64,000 nt of DNA, taken from NCBI GenBank assembly GCA_049724395.1, contig JAUGWO010000030.1:1-64000 (forward strand), written 5' to 3'. Source of the stretch: Spongospora subterranea f. sp. subterranea. Its lineage: Eukaryota; Endomyxa: Phytomyxea; Phytomyxea; Plasmodiophorida. Both the position numbers and the translations under genes were made by a program. Of this stretch, positions 20,145 to 31,065 are shown piece by piece (the first letter of the stretch is position 1; the number at the start of each line of letters is the position of its first letter). Below the pieces are notes generated by a model. It was not told where the DNA came from, did not search any database, and was given only the letters and a program-made list of their open reading frames with translations.

Positions 20145-22836
20145 ATGCCGTTTTGCCGGGTCGATTTCGCCAACAAGTATCGCATCTTACAGACGGAATT
20201 CGTGGAGGAAGGTGATCGCCTCCCGCGTTCCCACAACACATCTCGCCATCGGGGTGTTCATTGCCGGGTGTTATCAGACGATGCGCCGTCCTGGAGTACC
20301 GCCTTCACCTTCATCTTCGAGACCGTTCACGATCTGCGCGATCTCTCCATGACGATGAGCGTGTTCGACCGCGGTCTCGACGGCCGCTGTGTCCTGCTGG
20401 GCGCGGCGTCCACCGATCTGCACACGATCGCCACCGGGCCGGTACGCCGTCCCCTGCTATCGCCATCATTGCCCCAAACAACCGACCGCCTCCCGCCACA
20501 GCCGATGCAGGACTTCCAGCTGGACGTACAGGCCCAGGTGCCGGCCGGGCGCATCGTGATGATGGTCGAGATGACCCAGATCTGCCCCCGCCTCCTCTGC
20601 TGCATCTCGAACCTGGTCCTCTCCAGCACCGCCCCCGTCGCCGCCCAGCCCTCGTCGCCCATCGCCGCCTATTCCAGGGCGAAACTCGCCGTGTCGTACT
20701 CGGAACGGTGCGAGCGCCCTCCGCCCGCCGATCGCGTCCCCGATACGCGTTTCTGATCGGACAAGTGTTCAGGGAAGATCGGATCGTTCACTCGGAGGTG
20801 GTCGACGTTGATGAAGGGCTGAAGGTTCGCTGGCAGGACGTCGATCCGATCACCATCTCCGGGACCGTTATCGATTTCGACATGGCGTTTATTCATATTC
20901 GCCTATTCGGATTATCGGCGGCGGCGGATCAACAGGTTTTGGAGGACGCGTGTGGCACTTGTTCTGTTGATATTCTGAGGCGGCGATCTGTGGTCAGGGG
21001 CCCGGTTCTGGCGAATGGCAACAGATTGGGAGCTGCCGTATATCGCTGCACGATCACCATCCGGCCCGGACCGATATTCAGCGATTCGCGCAGGCGCTCC
21101 ACGTCGGGTCGTCCACCGATCGCCACCAGCTCGACGGTAAATTCACTGTGCGGGAGCGATGACCTGAACATCGGGATGATTTTCGCCGTCAGGGACGATC
21201 GCGTTCGTCAACGGTCCGACCCTATTCCAGATGATTAGCGGCGCCAATACCGAACACGGTCTGGAATGTTTGGCGTTTGTTGTGCGGAAGTTGTGATGAA
21301 CGGGGTCGTCGGTTTTTCACAGGAGTGAATCCCGGTCCGGTCGGATGGGAACACGCCCCGCTCCCCGCCAACTATCGCGGTCCATCTGACACCGACTCCC
21401 CACCCCGCCGTCCGTATCTCCAACGCTGATCGTTGTTCAGGCGCCCCGGTTCAGCTCGTCCCGACCATGGACCGATTCGCGCCGCTGCGCGCGTCGATAT
21501 GTTGGCGAGCGCCAACCGCTCCCCATTCCGAACAACATCTTCTGACCGCCGGCACTCGACGAAAACCGTCTCCTGACGATTTCGTTGAACGTCAGTTTCG
21601 GGAGTCGTTTTTGCCGAACCCGAACGGTAATCTTTGACCCTGGTTGTGCAGCGCTTCCACGAGGATGGGGATTGAGCGTCGACGCCGACGGGTTCCTGTT
21701 CTTCCGGTACCACCCTACCAAGCAAACAACCTGGTCCGATCCACGTTATCTTCCACCGGGTTTGTTGTCGCCATCGAACCGGATCGGGTTTCGTTGTTGA
21801 CGAACGGGGGGCTGTGGATGGAAATACAGGTTGGGAGCAAAGTATGACCCTGGACGGGAACCTGTTCTTCTATTGCTATTCGGCCAATTGCAGCACGTGG
21901 ATCGACCCGCGAGGATTGCCCGCCGACTGGGATCTCGTCCTGGAATCGGGCGGCGCGTCCACCGCCCGACAGCTGTTCCGCCATCACGGCGCCATGACCG
22001 CGACCGACCCCCGGGGATTATCACCACGATATTCGCAGCACGTCGACGGGAACGGCGCCGTCTACTACAAGGATCACGTGGCCAAGACTACGACGTGGGA
22101 CGACCCACGCGATGGCGAAACATTGTCAGTTTGTTTGTGTTCGGGCGTGATCAAGTGCGCCCTAGTCTGAACCTGGGGCGACACCAGGGATGAACTGGTT
22201 GACGAGGTGAATCGCCATATCGACAATCATAATCGGGGACAATTCAGGTCCAGGAACCAATCGTCGCCAACCGGGGGGGATGTCAACAGGCCCGTCCAGG
22301 ACATCCTCATCGAAATGCAGAACGAGGTCGCCCAGTTTCAGATCTGGTACGTTCAGTCGGAGAAACGATGGGCGGCGGAGAAGGAGCAACGCGAGCGGGT
22401 CGATCGCGCCACGATCAACGCGGCGCAGGCGCAGCTGGCGGAGCTGCGCCAGAAGAACGCCCAATCGCTGGCGCGATACGAGGAGAAATGGCGACAAGAT
22501 ATCAGGGATAAGAGGGACGCCGTCATCGCCAATCACGAGTTCGCCGTCAACGAATCCAGGAGGCGGATCAGGGCGATCAAGGACGATATCGAACGGCAAC
22601 GACAGCAGTGGGTCGACGACATGATCGAGGTGAAGAAGTTCGCGTTCCGGGACGAGATGCAGAAGCGGATGGCGAAACGGCACCAGATGCAGAACAGGCT
22701 GGCCAAGATGATGCAACCCGATGAGGCAGCGATCGCCGACGCGGTCGAGAAACGCCAAGAAACAGATCTTCGAGACAAAGTTGACGGGATCGATTCAGAA
22801 ACCAACGACGGGGAATATGGGAAAACGACATCTTGA
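20145..22836 (+). CDS. C2-C2-WW-coiled-coil protein
   Basis: A multi-exon model with consistent phases runs from MPFCRVDFANKYRILQTEFV to the stop at 22836. Two C2-like beta domains come first: one with FETVHDLRDLSMTMSVFD, the second with EREDRIVHSEVVDVDEGLKV, GTVIDFDMAFIHIRLFG and GSCRISL. Next are WW modules: LPRGWGLSVDADGFLFFRY...TTWSDPR, WEQSMTLDGNLFFYCY...STWIDPRG, a degenerate one ending ATDPRG, and YSQHVDGNGAVYYKDH...TTTWDDPR. The last ~210 residues form a charged coiled coil. C2 plus WW recalls NEDD4-type ligases, but the coiled coil stands where a HECT domain would be. It likely brings Pro-rich partners to membranes. Introns include one of about 25 nt. The middle (21160-21640) is the least certain part. 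Confidence 0.65.
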
Positions 22837-22951
22837 AATAAACACATTCAGTTCAACGAAAAGGAAAGGCGAGGCGGCTGGAGGAAACTTGGTAAATTAG
22901 CAATAAATTAGGTGTATTGTGAGAGAAAAAAAAATATAAAAATGGAGAGAA

Positions 22952-24386
22952 TTAGACAGGATCAAACGATGAGAGGTATTTGGATAAGTGGTCTTCCCGC
23001 GACTCTAGGTCTTTCTCTCGCGCCATCACTTTCTCGTTCAGTGATCGCAGCTCCTCATTCCATCTACCCAGTCTTCTCGATGTCTCTTCTTGTTCGGCCC
23101 TGGCGATGTCAATGTTCCTACGACAACGACGGATTCAGCCACCCAAACCAATTTCCGCCGACTGTCTTACCTGGATTTCTCGGCGATTTCTTTTTCTGAT
23201 TCCGCTAGTTCGGCACTCGCCTCTTCCAAAGATTTCGAGAACTCTTCGTCACGTCGAACCAGATCAGCTTCTCGTCTGGTTAGTTGCGACTCTCGATCTT
23301 CAAGCTGCGAGATCAGCTCGTCCAGCATCCGCGTCTTCTTCTCACAATCGTCCTTCTGCTTCAGCATCGCCTCCTCCTTCCTGTTCAAATCCTCCAAACA
23401 TCGCTCGCTTTCCCGTATTTTGCTCCGAAGATCTTCCCGCAATTCATCCGCCTCTTCCTCGCGTTTTTCCAGGCGGGTTTCGCGAGCGGCTAACGCCTTC
23501 GACACGCTTTTACATTCCTCCTCTTTGTCCTCTAACTTCGACTGTCGTTTGGATATCGTCGTCTCCCTCTCGTTCAGATTCGCTTGTCGTTCTTGCAGTT
23601 CGCGTTCCAATTTCTCACAGGCCGTCATTCGAGGTAAAACAGCGCTTTCCATTTCTTTGAGTTCTTTGGCCCTATACCTCAACAGACTCCCTTGTTCATC
23701 GTAATCACTAACCGCTTTCAGGCGACCCCTCCTGATCAAATCCTTCTCCGCTTGTAAGGACGCCTTTTCAGAGCGCATTCGCTCCTCGAATTTACTCACA
23801 TTCTCGTTATAGACCTTGAGCTTCTCTTGCAATATCCGCTCGCGAGACTGTTGCCTTTCGATAACCTGTTGCTTCCATTCATTTAGTTTCTTCTCCCAGC
23901 CTGTGAAATTTGATCTTCAAAACCAAAAAGTCGAGGACCAAACATTACGCTAATACCGTCCAATTCACTTCTATGAACTTCCAATAATTCAAGTTTCGAT
24001 TCGTATAGAGATTTGAATTTTGTATATTCTGAAATCTATAATCACAACAAATACTATTTCAGAAACAATAGTAGCTCTGACCATCGTTGATAGACCTTGT
24101 CGTCCATTTTTCTGTTGCTTTGGGCCCATTCTGGCGGGGGCGTGGCCGCCCTAAAGGAATCGGACTCATCGAACGACGGGCTGATGCGCAAACGATTGAA
24201 CACCGGAAGACGGCGGAGTGAGATTCTCCCGTTCGCCCCTGCTATACCGCCGATCGCCAAGATTAATGGGTGTGCCCAACGCCCGCCCGTGCATCTGGGA
24301 ACCGGTCTGTAGCCCCCCGAGTACCGCTGCACGGCCCGAAATTCCCCCCGGCCAAAAAATTTCGAAAATGGCAATTTGCCGAACAC
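22952..24386 (-). CDS. Long coiled-coil protein
   Basis: Four exons join in phase. Residues 1-95 are unlike the rest: a basic, Gly/Arg-rich start (MFGKLPFSKFFGRGEFRAVQ) that could act as a targeting or unstructured region. From SNRKMDDKISEYTKFKSLYE onward nearly everything is heptad-like (for example REEEADELREDLRSKIRESE), with few helix breakers to the end at KYLSSFDPV. It is convergent with the C2/WW gene, whose last exon is also a coiled coil; the two stops are about 115 bp apart. A cytoskeletal or centrosomal scaffold is plausible but not shown. I do not recognise an orthologue. Confidence 0.7.
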
Positions 24387-24404
24387 GTTGGGCGGCGACT
24401 TAGA

Positions 24405-24416
24405 TTGTACACACTT
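24405..24416. promoter_or_regulatory. Second copy of TTGTACACACTT
   Basis: It is identical to the 12-mer at 17207-17218 and lies 19 bp upstream of the ATG of the minus-strand coiled-coil gene. See the earlier entry. Confidence 0.25.
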
Positions 24417-24659
24417 GATTGGGGCTGCGCCTCACTGTCGATCACTCATCTTAATATACACTCATGTGTACATATATCAAGTCATTTCTGGTTCAGTGCA
24501 ATTAGGACGCGGGCTTTTCGAAAATTTGGACATCCCGATGGCGAAAGTGGGGATTTGGTAAACCCAAAGAAAGGATCAAGGTTGACTATCATGTACAGAT
24601 TCTATTACAAAAAGATATTATACGATTTGCTTGTTGGAGGTATTATAAATATTGCTAGA

Positions 24660-26069
24660 TTAATTGGACCAAGCGTAGATCATACCATTTCGATTCCCAG
24701 TATAAACCGTTCCTGTTTGTTCACTGAAGCAAAGTGATGTGATATTATCCAGAGCTGCCCCTCTGGCAGAATGACCGTCAGAATCAGGACAAGAGATCTT
24801 GCCCAGAAGCGCTCCTGAAAATACGCTGGAGATGTTGATGCTTCCGCGTGTGCTGTTTTCACTAGTACAGTGAGATATAATCAAATCTTGTGATCGCGAA
24901 ATGAATATACTGTTCGAGTGAAAGTCTATCGCGAAATTTTACATCAGAAACTGCAAAATGAAATTGCTCGTAATTACCGGGTGTGAATAGGCAATGATCT
25001 TCAAACTTTGTGACAATTTGGCCTTTGAAATTCCAAGCATAGACCTGATTGCCCCGAAATGTCAAGAAAAGCTGGTTCTCATACAAAAATATGAAGGCAG
25101 AAGGAGTGGGAAAATCCGTTTGAGAGACTTCAATAAAACTGCCTTTGCAAACATCGACAATGATGAGATTTTCGCCGGCTTGCTTGATTAGAAGTTTTTC
25201 ATTGAACAGCTCGACAAAGTCAATCTTCCTATTCCTCTTGATTAGATGGTTGAATGTCTTAAGTTCTTTTCCATTTTCGATGTCGATGAGCTTCAATGGA
25301 AGATTTGACTTCGTATGTTGAATAACCAAGAGCATTATGCCCAGACTGACACGAACGGTTAGAAAACTATAATCATAGAAGTAAGGAAGGCATTAGACAG
25401 ACCTAACTTTGACTTCAGCGATCCTTGAATCGCAGAATGAATGGAGTGGAGAGTAATTGATAAGGTCCCAAACCTTATAATGGCTGATGAGATTACAATG
25501 TGAGAACACTTTTAGCCAAGAAAATAACGAGATACGAACCAGTTGCTGGCAGAATATGTTAAAATCTTGGAGTTGACTTCGTCGAACTCAATGAACCCAG
25601 GATATCGCAGAGATTCAGATTGGAACACCGGTATGCCAGATAACGGATTGCCTTCTTCTAAGGCGGAGATGGGAGTTGATCGGCATTTGAGGGAGCTGTA
25701 ATCATCATTACGGTAGACAGATACTGTAATGACAGTCCTATTGGCCTTGTTGTAGAAAAGGCTCCTGATGATCTCATCTTCGGCGATGTTCAGATAGCAA
25801 ACGCGCTGCAGCGTGTGAATCTTGAACGCAACACAAACGCCGGTCTGAGTCAGCGCTAACAAGAGATTCCCTGCAACCATCATCTCCGTAATATCAGATC
25901 GGCGCCTTAGCAGCGGCAGCTTGATCGCCGTATCGGGATCGTGCGTATCAGCGTCCGCATGCAAGCGCATATTGCAGAACCGTTTACGGTCCGTTTTCCT
26001 TCCAACCTGCCATGGGCATTCTAGCGTGCCGGTTTCCCTCGCTCGCAGGCGCCTCGTCAAGCACCTCAT
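24660..26069 (-). CDS. Conserved WD40/beta-propeller protein
   Basis: The sequence follows closely a eukaryotic (notably plant) beta-propeller protein of unknown function, often found with an N-terminal F-box. Matching blocks are KRFCNMRLHADADTHDPDTA, IKLPLLRRRSDITEMMVAGN, EDEIIRSLFYNKANRTVITV, SLRYPGFIEFDEVNSKILTY, GIMLLVIQHTK, TPSAFIFLYENQLFLTF, SRSQDLIISH, GSINISSVFSG and the ending TVYTGNRNGMIYAWSN. Three or more introns (52-80 nt) keep phase. The ATG at 26069 gives no F-box; more 5' exons could lie in 26070-26405, where a minus frame ends with a splice-like GTCGTGG...TTATAG just before the ATG. A cytosolic scaffold or substrate-recognition role is inferred. Confidence 0.75.
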
Positions 26070-26834
26070 CTATAATGACGACACGACTATGACCACGACC
26101 CAATCGATAATTTCGAGCGATTTTTTCTCGTCACAGATCGTGTATGAGGTGTGTTCTGAATCTTGCGCCTTGTGGTGCGGGGCTGGGTCCATGGCTAAAG
26201 TCTGATCAGCGCAACGGGGGGCACTGGCCATCACACTCACGCATGTATACAGCACAGTCGACGACGATGCAGTATGGCTCCAGTGATGGGTGTACAATCC
26301 TCGGACTGGTTTGGACGGCGCAACCCGTACCCAGGGAACCTCAGTGGACGTGCTGGGGTCAGGCACTGTGTAGCGCCATTCCCAATTTCCCATACATCTC
26401 TGCATTAGCGCTGCATCACGTCTGCTGTCGATCTGTCGCTAGGTGACGGATCAGGCAGGTTGAGAACCCCTGGGCATTATTTCTAAAAGCCCCTTCCACC
26501 GTACGCGGCTTGTGGCAGCTTAGCTTGGGCGCAAACCCACCGTGACCGAAATGGCAGTTTCCTGGATGTGATTCATTTTTCCACCTGTCCAGTTTTGATA
26601 AATACTCGATATTACACACAGTCACAAGTTATGAACCTTTTGTTGCCGTTGCCGCCATTCCGGTGACCATTCCGTTGATATCCCTTGAACAACCAATGGT
26701 CTTCCACAAAGAACGAAATCATAAGAGAGAAGGTCGTCCAGACATTCTGTTCGTCCATTGTAGGTTCTTGTTCCCCTGTGTCCGCTGATCTCTGCGCTTT
26801 TTTTAGCTCCCTACAGAGATCTGTCGATCATAAA
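26070..26834. other. Unresolved; possible 5' exons on minus strand
   Basis: A minus frame over 26070-26405 (with VPWVRVAPSKPVRGLYTHHW) and another over 26416-26625 (with CHFGHGGFAPKLSCHKPRTV) look somewhat protein-like. They could be 5' exons of the propeller gene or a small separate gene. I could not build a phase-consistent model. Confidence 0.3.
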
Positions 26835-28019
26835 CTAAAAATATTTTATTTCGAAAACTTTTGGAGTCTGAAAGGCTTCATCCAACAGAGGCTGTGAGCA
26901 TTTGGCCTGGATCCTTGCAATGATGGCTGACAGTTCTTTGGTCGAATCGATCAACGGCCCAAACGCCAACCATTCCACATATAATCGGCAATCTCTCGGC
27001 AGCTCCGACAGCGCATTCGCCGCCTCGATCAGCAAGATTACTCGTATGTGGTTTTGCCGCTCCCTATTGATCATCTCTTTTCCCCTGGCTAGCATTTCCC
27101 TACTCGACCTCCCATCCTCCACCAGCATTCGAGAAATCTGTAGATGCCGATTCGACGTGGCGCTACACAGCGCATCGGAATCGTTGGCATGGGGTGAACA
27201 GCGCCCGTCTTTCAGCAATAGTTTCACGACATTCCGGTGACCCCTTCTGGCGGCATCCACCAACGCGCTCGACTCGATGGAATCGGGTTTCGCCCTACCA
27301 TCACTCAGCAGCAACATCACGATATCATCATAACCACCGGCAGCCGCCTCGCGCAGCGCCTCCGAACTCGAGGCGTCAGGATCGGACCGACCGTCCGCCA
27401 ATAAAAGTTTGACGACATCGGTGTGCCCGCAAGCAGCTGCCAAACGAAGAGCGGCTGAGTTCAAGGCCGACGGATCACTGCGGCCGTCGTGCAAAAGTAA
27501 TTCGACGAATCGGACATCGTTTCGTGAAGCCGCTTGACGAAGACAATATGATTCCAGGGCGGTCGGGTCACCACCGCCTTCCTTGAGAATGTACTCGACC
27601 ACGTTATAGTGCCCGTTCTTGGCCGCTTCGCGAAGTATTCCAACTGAGTCGATGTCGTCGGCGCCCGCCTCGTGCAGAAGGCGAACGATGTCACGGTGGC
27701 CATTGACAGCGGCGACTCTGATGGAGGATACCGCATTGGGATGACAATGCCGACTATGAAGGAGTAGACGAACTAGGTCGATATCGCCCTTCTCGATGGC
27801 GATAATCATTATTCCGTCAAGGCTGGTTGTGGCGCTCGAATACCCGTCAAGTATCGATTTGATACCTTCCAGGGATCCTATTGGCGATCAGTTGACGAAT
27901 GTTGGCGATGATTAGCATTGAATACCTTGTTGAACTGCCGCTATAAGCGGTGATAATTCTCCCAAATCATGATCTTGACAGCGCCCTCTGTCACTGAATA
28001 GATCTTTAAAGAATCTCAT
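26835..28019 (-). CDS. Ankyrin-repeat protein, 378 aa
   Basis: Two exons (27926-28019 and 26835-27877) join in phase 1 across a 48-nt intron, starting MRFFKDLFSDRGRCQDHDLG. About seven ankyrin repeats of 32-34 residues follow, for example GHTDVVKLLLADGRSDPDA and GHRNVVKLLLKDGRCSPHA. The D-G-R-x-x-P turn recurs in place of the usual G-A-D-x-N turn. The C-terminal 90 residues are helical and not ankyrin-like (SELPRDCRLYVEWLAFGPLI). Such proteins are protein-interaction scaffolds; the partner is unknown. The unusually uniform repeats suggest recent internal amplification. Confidence 0.85.
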
Positions 28020-28280
28020 GCGACCGCTATGTCAAGCAACGAATTTGAATATGGAATCTGATTGACCCTTTCATCTTTTCCCGTCATGACCTAAACCCTT
28101 GTCAGGGTTTGCTGCCGAAGCCCTAACCATCACCAGTCCTTTGGTCAATGCACATGACATATTGATTGTGTTGCGTGTTTCACCCTGTTTGACCACCTTT
28201 CCCGGCGATTTCGACTTTGGCGCAATATTCCGGGTCCGGGTTGGAGAGTGACAGAGTCAAGGGGAAGGAGGGACCTGGCA

Positions 28281-29355
28281 ATGGTTATCAACCTATCTTA
28301 CCCTGATAATCATCGCCTCCAACATATATATAACATCTGCACAACCCGTTGGCCCAATATTATTCGCCATTGCCGCCACGACGATATTGCACAAAGTTGT
28401 TCGTTGCGATTTTTTCGGGGGCTTTCCAGTATCTGAACGATGACCTGGTACAGAGACGCTATTCTGCTTATCGCATGCTGGAATCTGCTCGCCCAACGAT
28501 CTATCGTTATTGACTGGGGAAGGTGAATCCTCCGAAGCAATATCGTTATTTGATCGACAACTGCAATTTCATGTCGACCATAAGTCAGTGTTCATATTCC
28601 TTTTCCCCAACAGCGTGTTGAATTGATACAGCAATGCGTTTGACATTTCGACTCATCTATCGTTCATTGCCGATGTCGCCACCCCTGAGGCTTATCGGAA
28701 GGTGTTAACAGGTTATTTATCGTTCATCCGCTCGAAAATCTATCCATATCTGATTATTAATCTTCACTGTTAGGAAAACGAATTGTCTTCCCGTGTGATA
28801 TCATCGTTGATCCTGTAAACAGTTCTACTGCTCCGGAGGACTCTTTAGAATATTTGTCGACACAACTTTCTGAGCTATTGGACAAGGTCGGGCCCGAGAA
28901 TATTGGAATTCCAGATATCGTACCTTCTCACGATAATATTGATCGGCTGATGGAGGTTCTGGAGTTGTTCAATGGCCAATATGATGAATCTTTGTGTCCG
29001 CTTATTGATTCTTCTAACGCTCATCTCAATCCCGACGATCCCCAGTCTATAGGTAGAACATTACTTTATATTGGATTACATTAGAATGGCATGATTTATA
29101 ACAAATTTACAGGGAATATTGGCTCTGTTGTTGAAAATATTGACGGGCACCTGGTCTGATTTTCAAGAAATCATGGGATCACTGCAGCAATTACGTCAGG
29201 GATTAACCGATCTGGCCAAGTTTGGTCAGGGGGGCCAGAACGATGGTGACGATACTGTCGTCAACCCCGCTACAATTGAGCGCCTTCGTTGTGAACTGGA
29301 CATATTATCAAAAGCTAGCCAGCACGCTCGTCGTCGTCAACATGGTGACAGGTAA
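28281..29355 (+). CDS. Hypothetical multi-exon protein
   Basis: I do not recognise it. Well-supported exon pieces in order are MVINLSYPDNHRLQHIYNIC, then CTTRWPNIIRHCRHDDIAQS, then SLFDRQLQFHVDHKSVFIFL, then FDISTHLSFIADVATPEAYR, then GKRIVFPCDIIVDPVNSSTA through GPENIGIPDIVPSHDNIDRL. Two 3' introns (about 62 nt and 36 nt) lead to GNIGSVVENIDGHLQQLRQG and a charged helical C-terminus ending QHARRRQHGDR. The last four exons join in phase; the joins between 28430 and 28700 are not settled. The mix of a structured N-terminal half and a helical tail suggests a soluble complex subunit. Confidence 0.5.
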
Positions 29356-29478
29356 TTTGCCTGAACCGATCACCATTGTTATTTTGAAAACTGAGCAGTC
29401 GCCGTACTTCCGATTGATACACTACAAACTATATATCATACAAACTTTAATAAATAAACTGTTTCGTTCAAATAATAA

Positions 29479-31065
29479 TCAGGTCGGTCTTGCTTTTTTA
29501 CTCGCGGCGGAATCTGATTGTTCACTTCGCCTTTTGGCATCTTTTTTCTTCTCAATAATCGTGGTGATTTGCTGCCATTGAGTGTTGAGCTTGGATTTTT
29601 CTTTTGACTTGATCTTATTCATCTTTCTGGCAGTTGGGCCCGACGAAGGTGCTTCCACCGGACGTTTGACATCATCATCGCTATCATATCCCATCTGGGC
29701 TCCAGCTGTATACTCGTCATAATCATAATCAAACAGTCGTTCAGCTTTGGATTTTTCTTCGGCGACAAGCTCCGGTTTATCGGACACCCCTGCTTGAGCT
29801 GCTGTCGCTTTCGCTAATAATATAACCCGATTCATGTCAACTTTAGCAACGTGTGCTGGCTGTGCGACTTCTTGTGGCTCATCTTCTTTCTCGAACATGA
29901 TTCGGCCTTTCTTAACATCTGCCGAATCGGCAGCTCGAGGTTCACATACATAGTCATCCAACCCTTCGAATATACTGCACAGCATGTCAGCTTTTACAAG
30001 ACAGTGAAAGCCAGCACAGACTCATCATCATCAGCAGGAATTGCTGTCGGTGGCTCAACGGGCGGGATTACCGAATCAGGAATCGGCTCATATTTGAGAG
30101 GCTTAGCACCTGATCTAATGAACCTCATCGCCTCGTTTAGCTTCGATCGGGTATCGTCAGGGAGTCCTATTATTAAGCGCTGTTAGAACAAGCTCGGTCA
30201 TCAGATTGGGAACCTCCATACTCGTGTTAACTAGGGGAGCCGTCATCCCACAATCTTCATGGCTACGCCGCAGTATAGTCGGCATCGATGCTGAACTCAA
30301 AGCATCGGTATCAAACTCATAAACCATTCGGCCTAAACATTTTGTCTTTAAGTTTTTGCCCGATAAAACCTATCACGCTTCGTACCTGGCAAGAATGTGG
30401 CTAACTGCGATCGTTGTCTGTTTACTCGCTTAGAGACTTGCGATATACATTTGTTGTAAATATTCCTAGCCATTTCCGAATTGAATCTCAACGATTCAGA
30501 GACAGCGACATCATTGCCAAGCTGGAAAACAAAACTTCAAAATTTTTAGTTTAACGAAACTCAGGCCCTCTTACCTTCGACTGATCGGCAGCTTCAGCCA
30601 TGGCTTGCTCTAGTTTTAACTCCTCTTCTTTAAGTTTCGCCTCACGGGAACGTTGGAGTAATAAATAATCGAGACCTTTGACAAGATGTGATCGATCCGC
30701 GTCACCTCCCAAATATTTACTGAGATGTTCAGGCAACGCCTCAACATCGATATTTGTCAACCCATCTTTCTCGGCTATTGCGTTATCGCCGGCAAGCTCA
30801 AGATATCTCGACGCTCTGTGCAATTGTAAATATAGTGCTTCGTAACCGTTTATCGATCTGGTTACAAACCTTGAGCTCTATCTCTGTATCCGGATGGAAG
30901 CAGACTGGGCGTTGTGGTTTTCGAGTTCCCTCTCGATTTATTAGGCCTCGGCAATGACGGCTTCGGAAACTTGGAGGTTTTCCTGGGCGTGTCTTCAACA
31001 TCGACACGCCTCGGTGTGGCAGCAATTCTCCTGAAATCCTCATTGGATAACCCTCCATTATCCAT
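29479..31065 (-). CDS. RED: RED/IK splicing factor
   Basis: RED (IK; SMU2 in plants) is a component of the spliceosomal B complex that works with SMU1. The start MDNGGLSNEDFRRIAATPRR and SLLPSGYRDRAQ match the RED N-terminal domain, then HLSKYLGGDADRSHLVKGLD and YLLLQRSREAKLK. Next come NSEMARNIYNKC, FLPGRMVYEFDTDAL and LPDDTRSKLNEAMRFI. The C-terminal domain has IFEGLDDYV, MGYDSDDD and KLNTQWQQITTIIEKKK. At least six introns are present, including ones of about 32, 34 and 23 nt. A 5' reading frame (31099-31341, minus) ending at a GTGAGT donor may be a leader exon. Strong identification. Confidence 0.88.

Noticed and set aside
20261-21238. 325-codon plus frame
   Set aside because: It lies in the wrong frame over the first exons of the C2/WW gene and is Arg/Pro-rich from GC-rich third positions. 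Only its middle part is truly coding.
22162-22758. 198-codon frame on the minus strand
   Set aside because: It is the antisense shadow of the coiled-coil exon of the C2/WW gene. Its Leu/Val/Asp-rich composition is what the complement of Glu/Lys/Gln codons gives.
23090-23704. 204-codon Ser/Arg-rich plus frame
   Set aside because: It is the complement of the minus-strand coiled-coil gene; Ser/Phe richness is the mirror of Glu/Arg/Lys heptads.
28085-28135. CCCTAA-like words suggesting an internal telomere repeat
   Set aside because: Only two isolated, imperfect words occur; there is no array.
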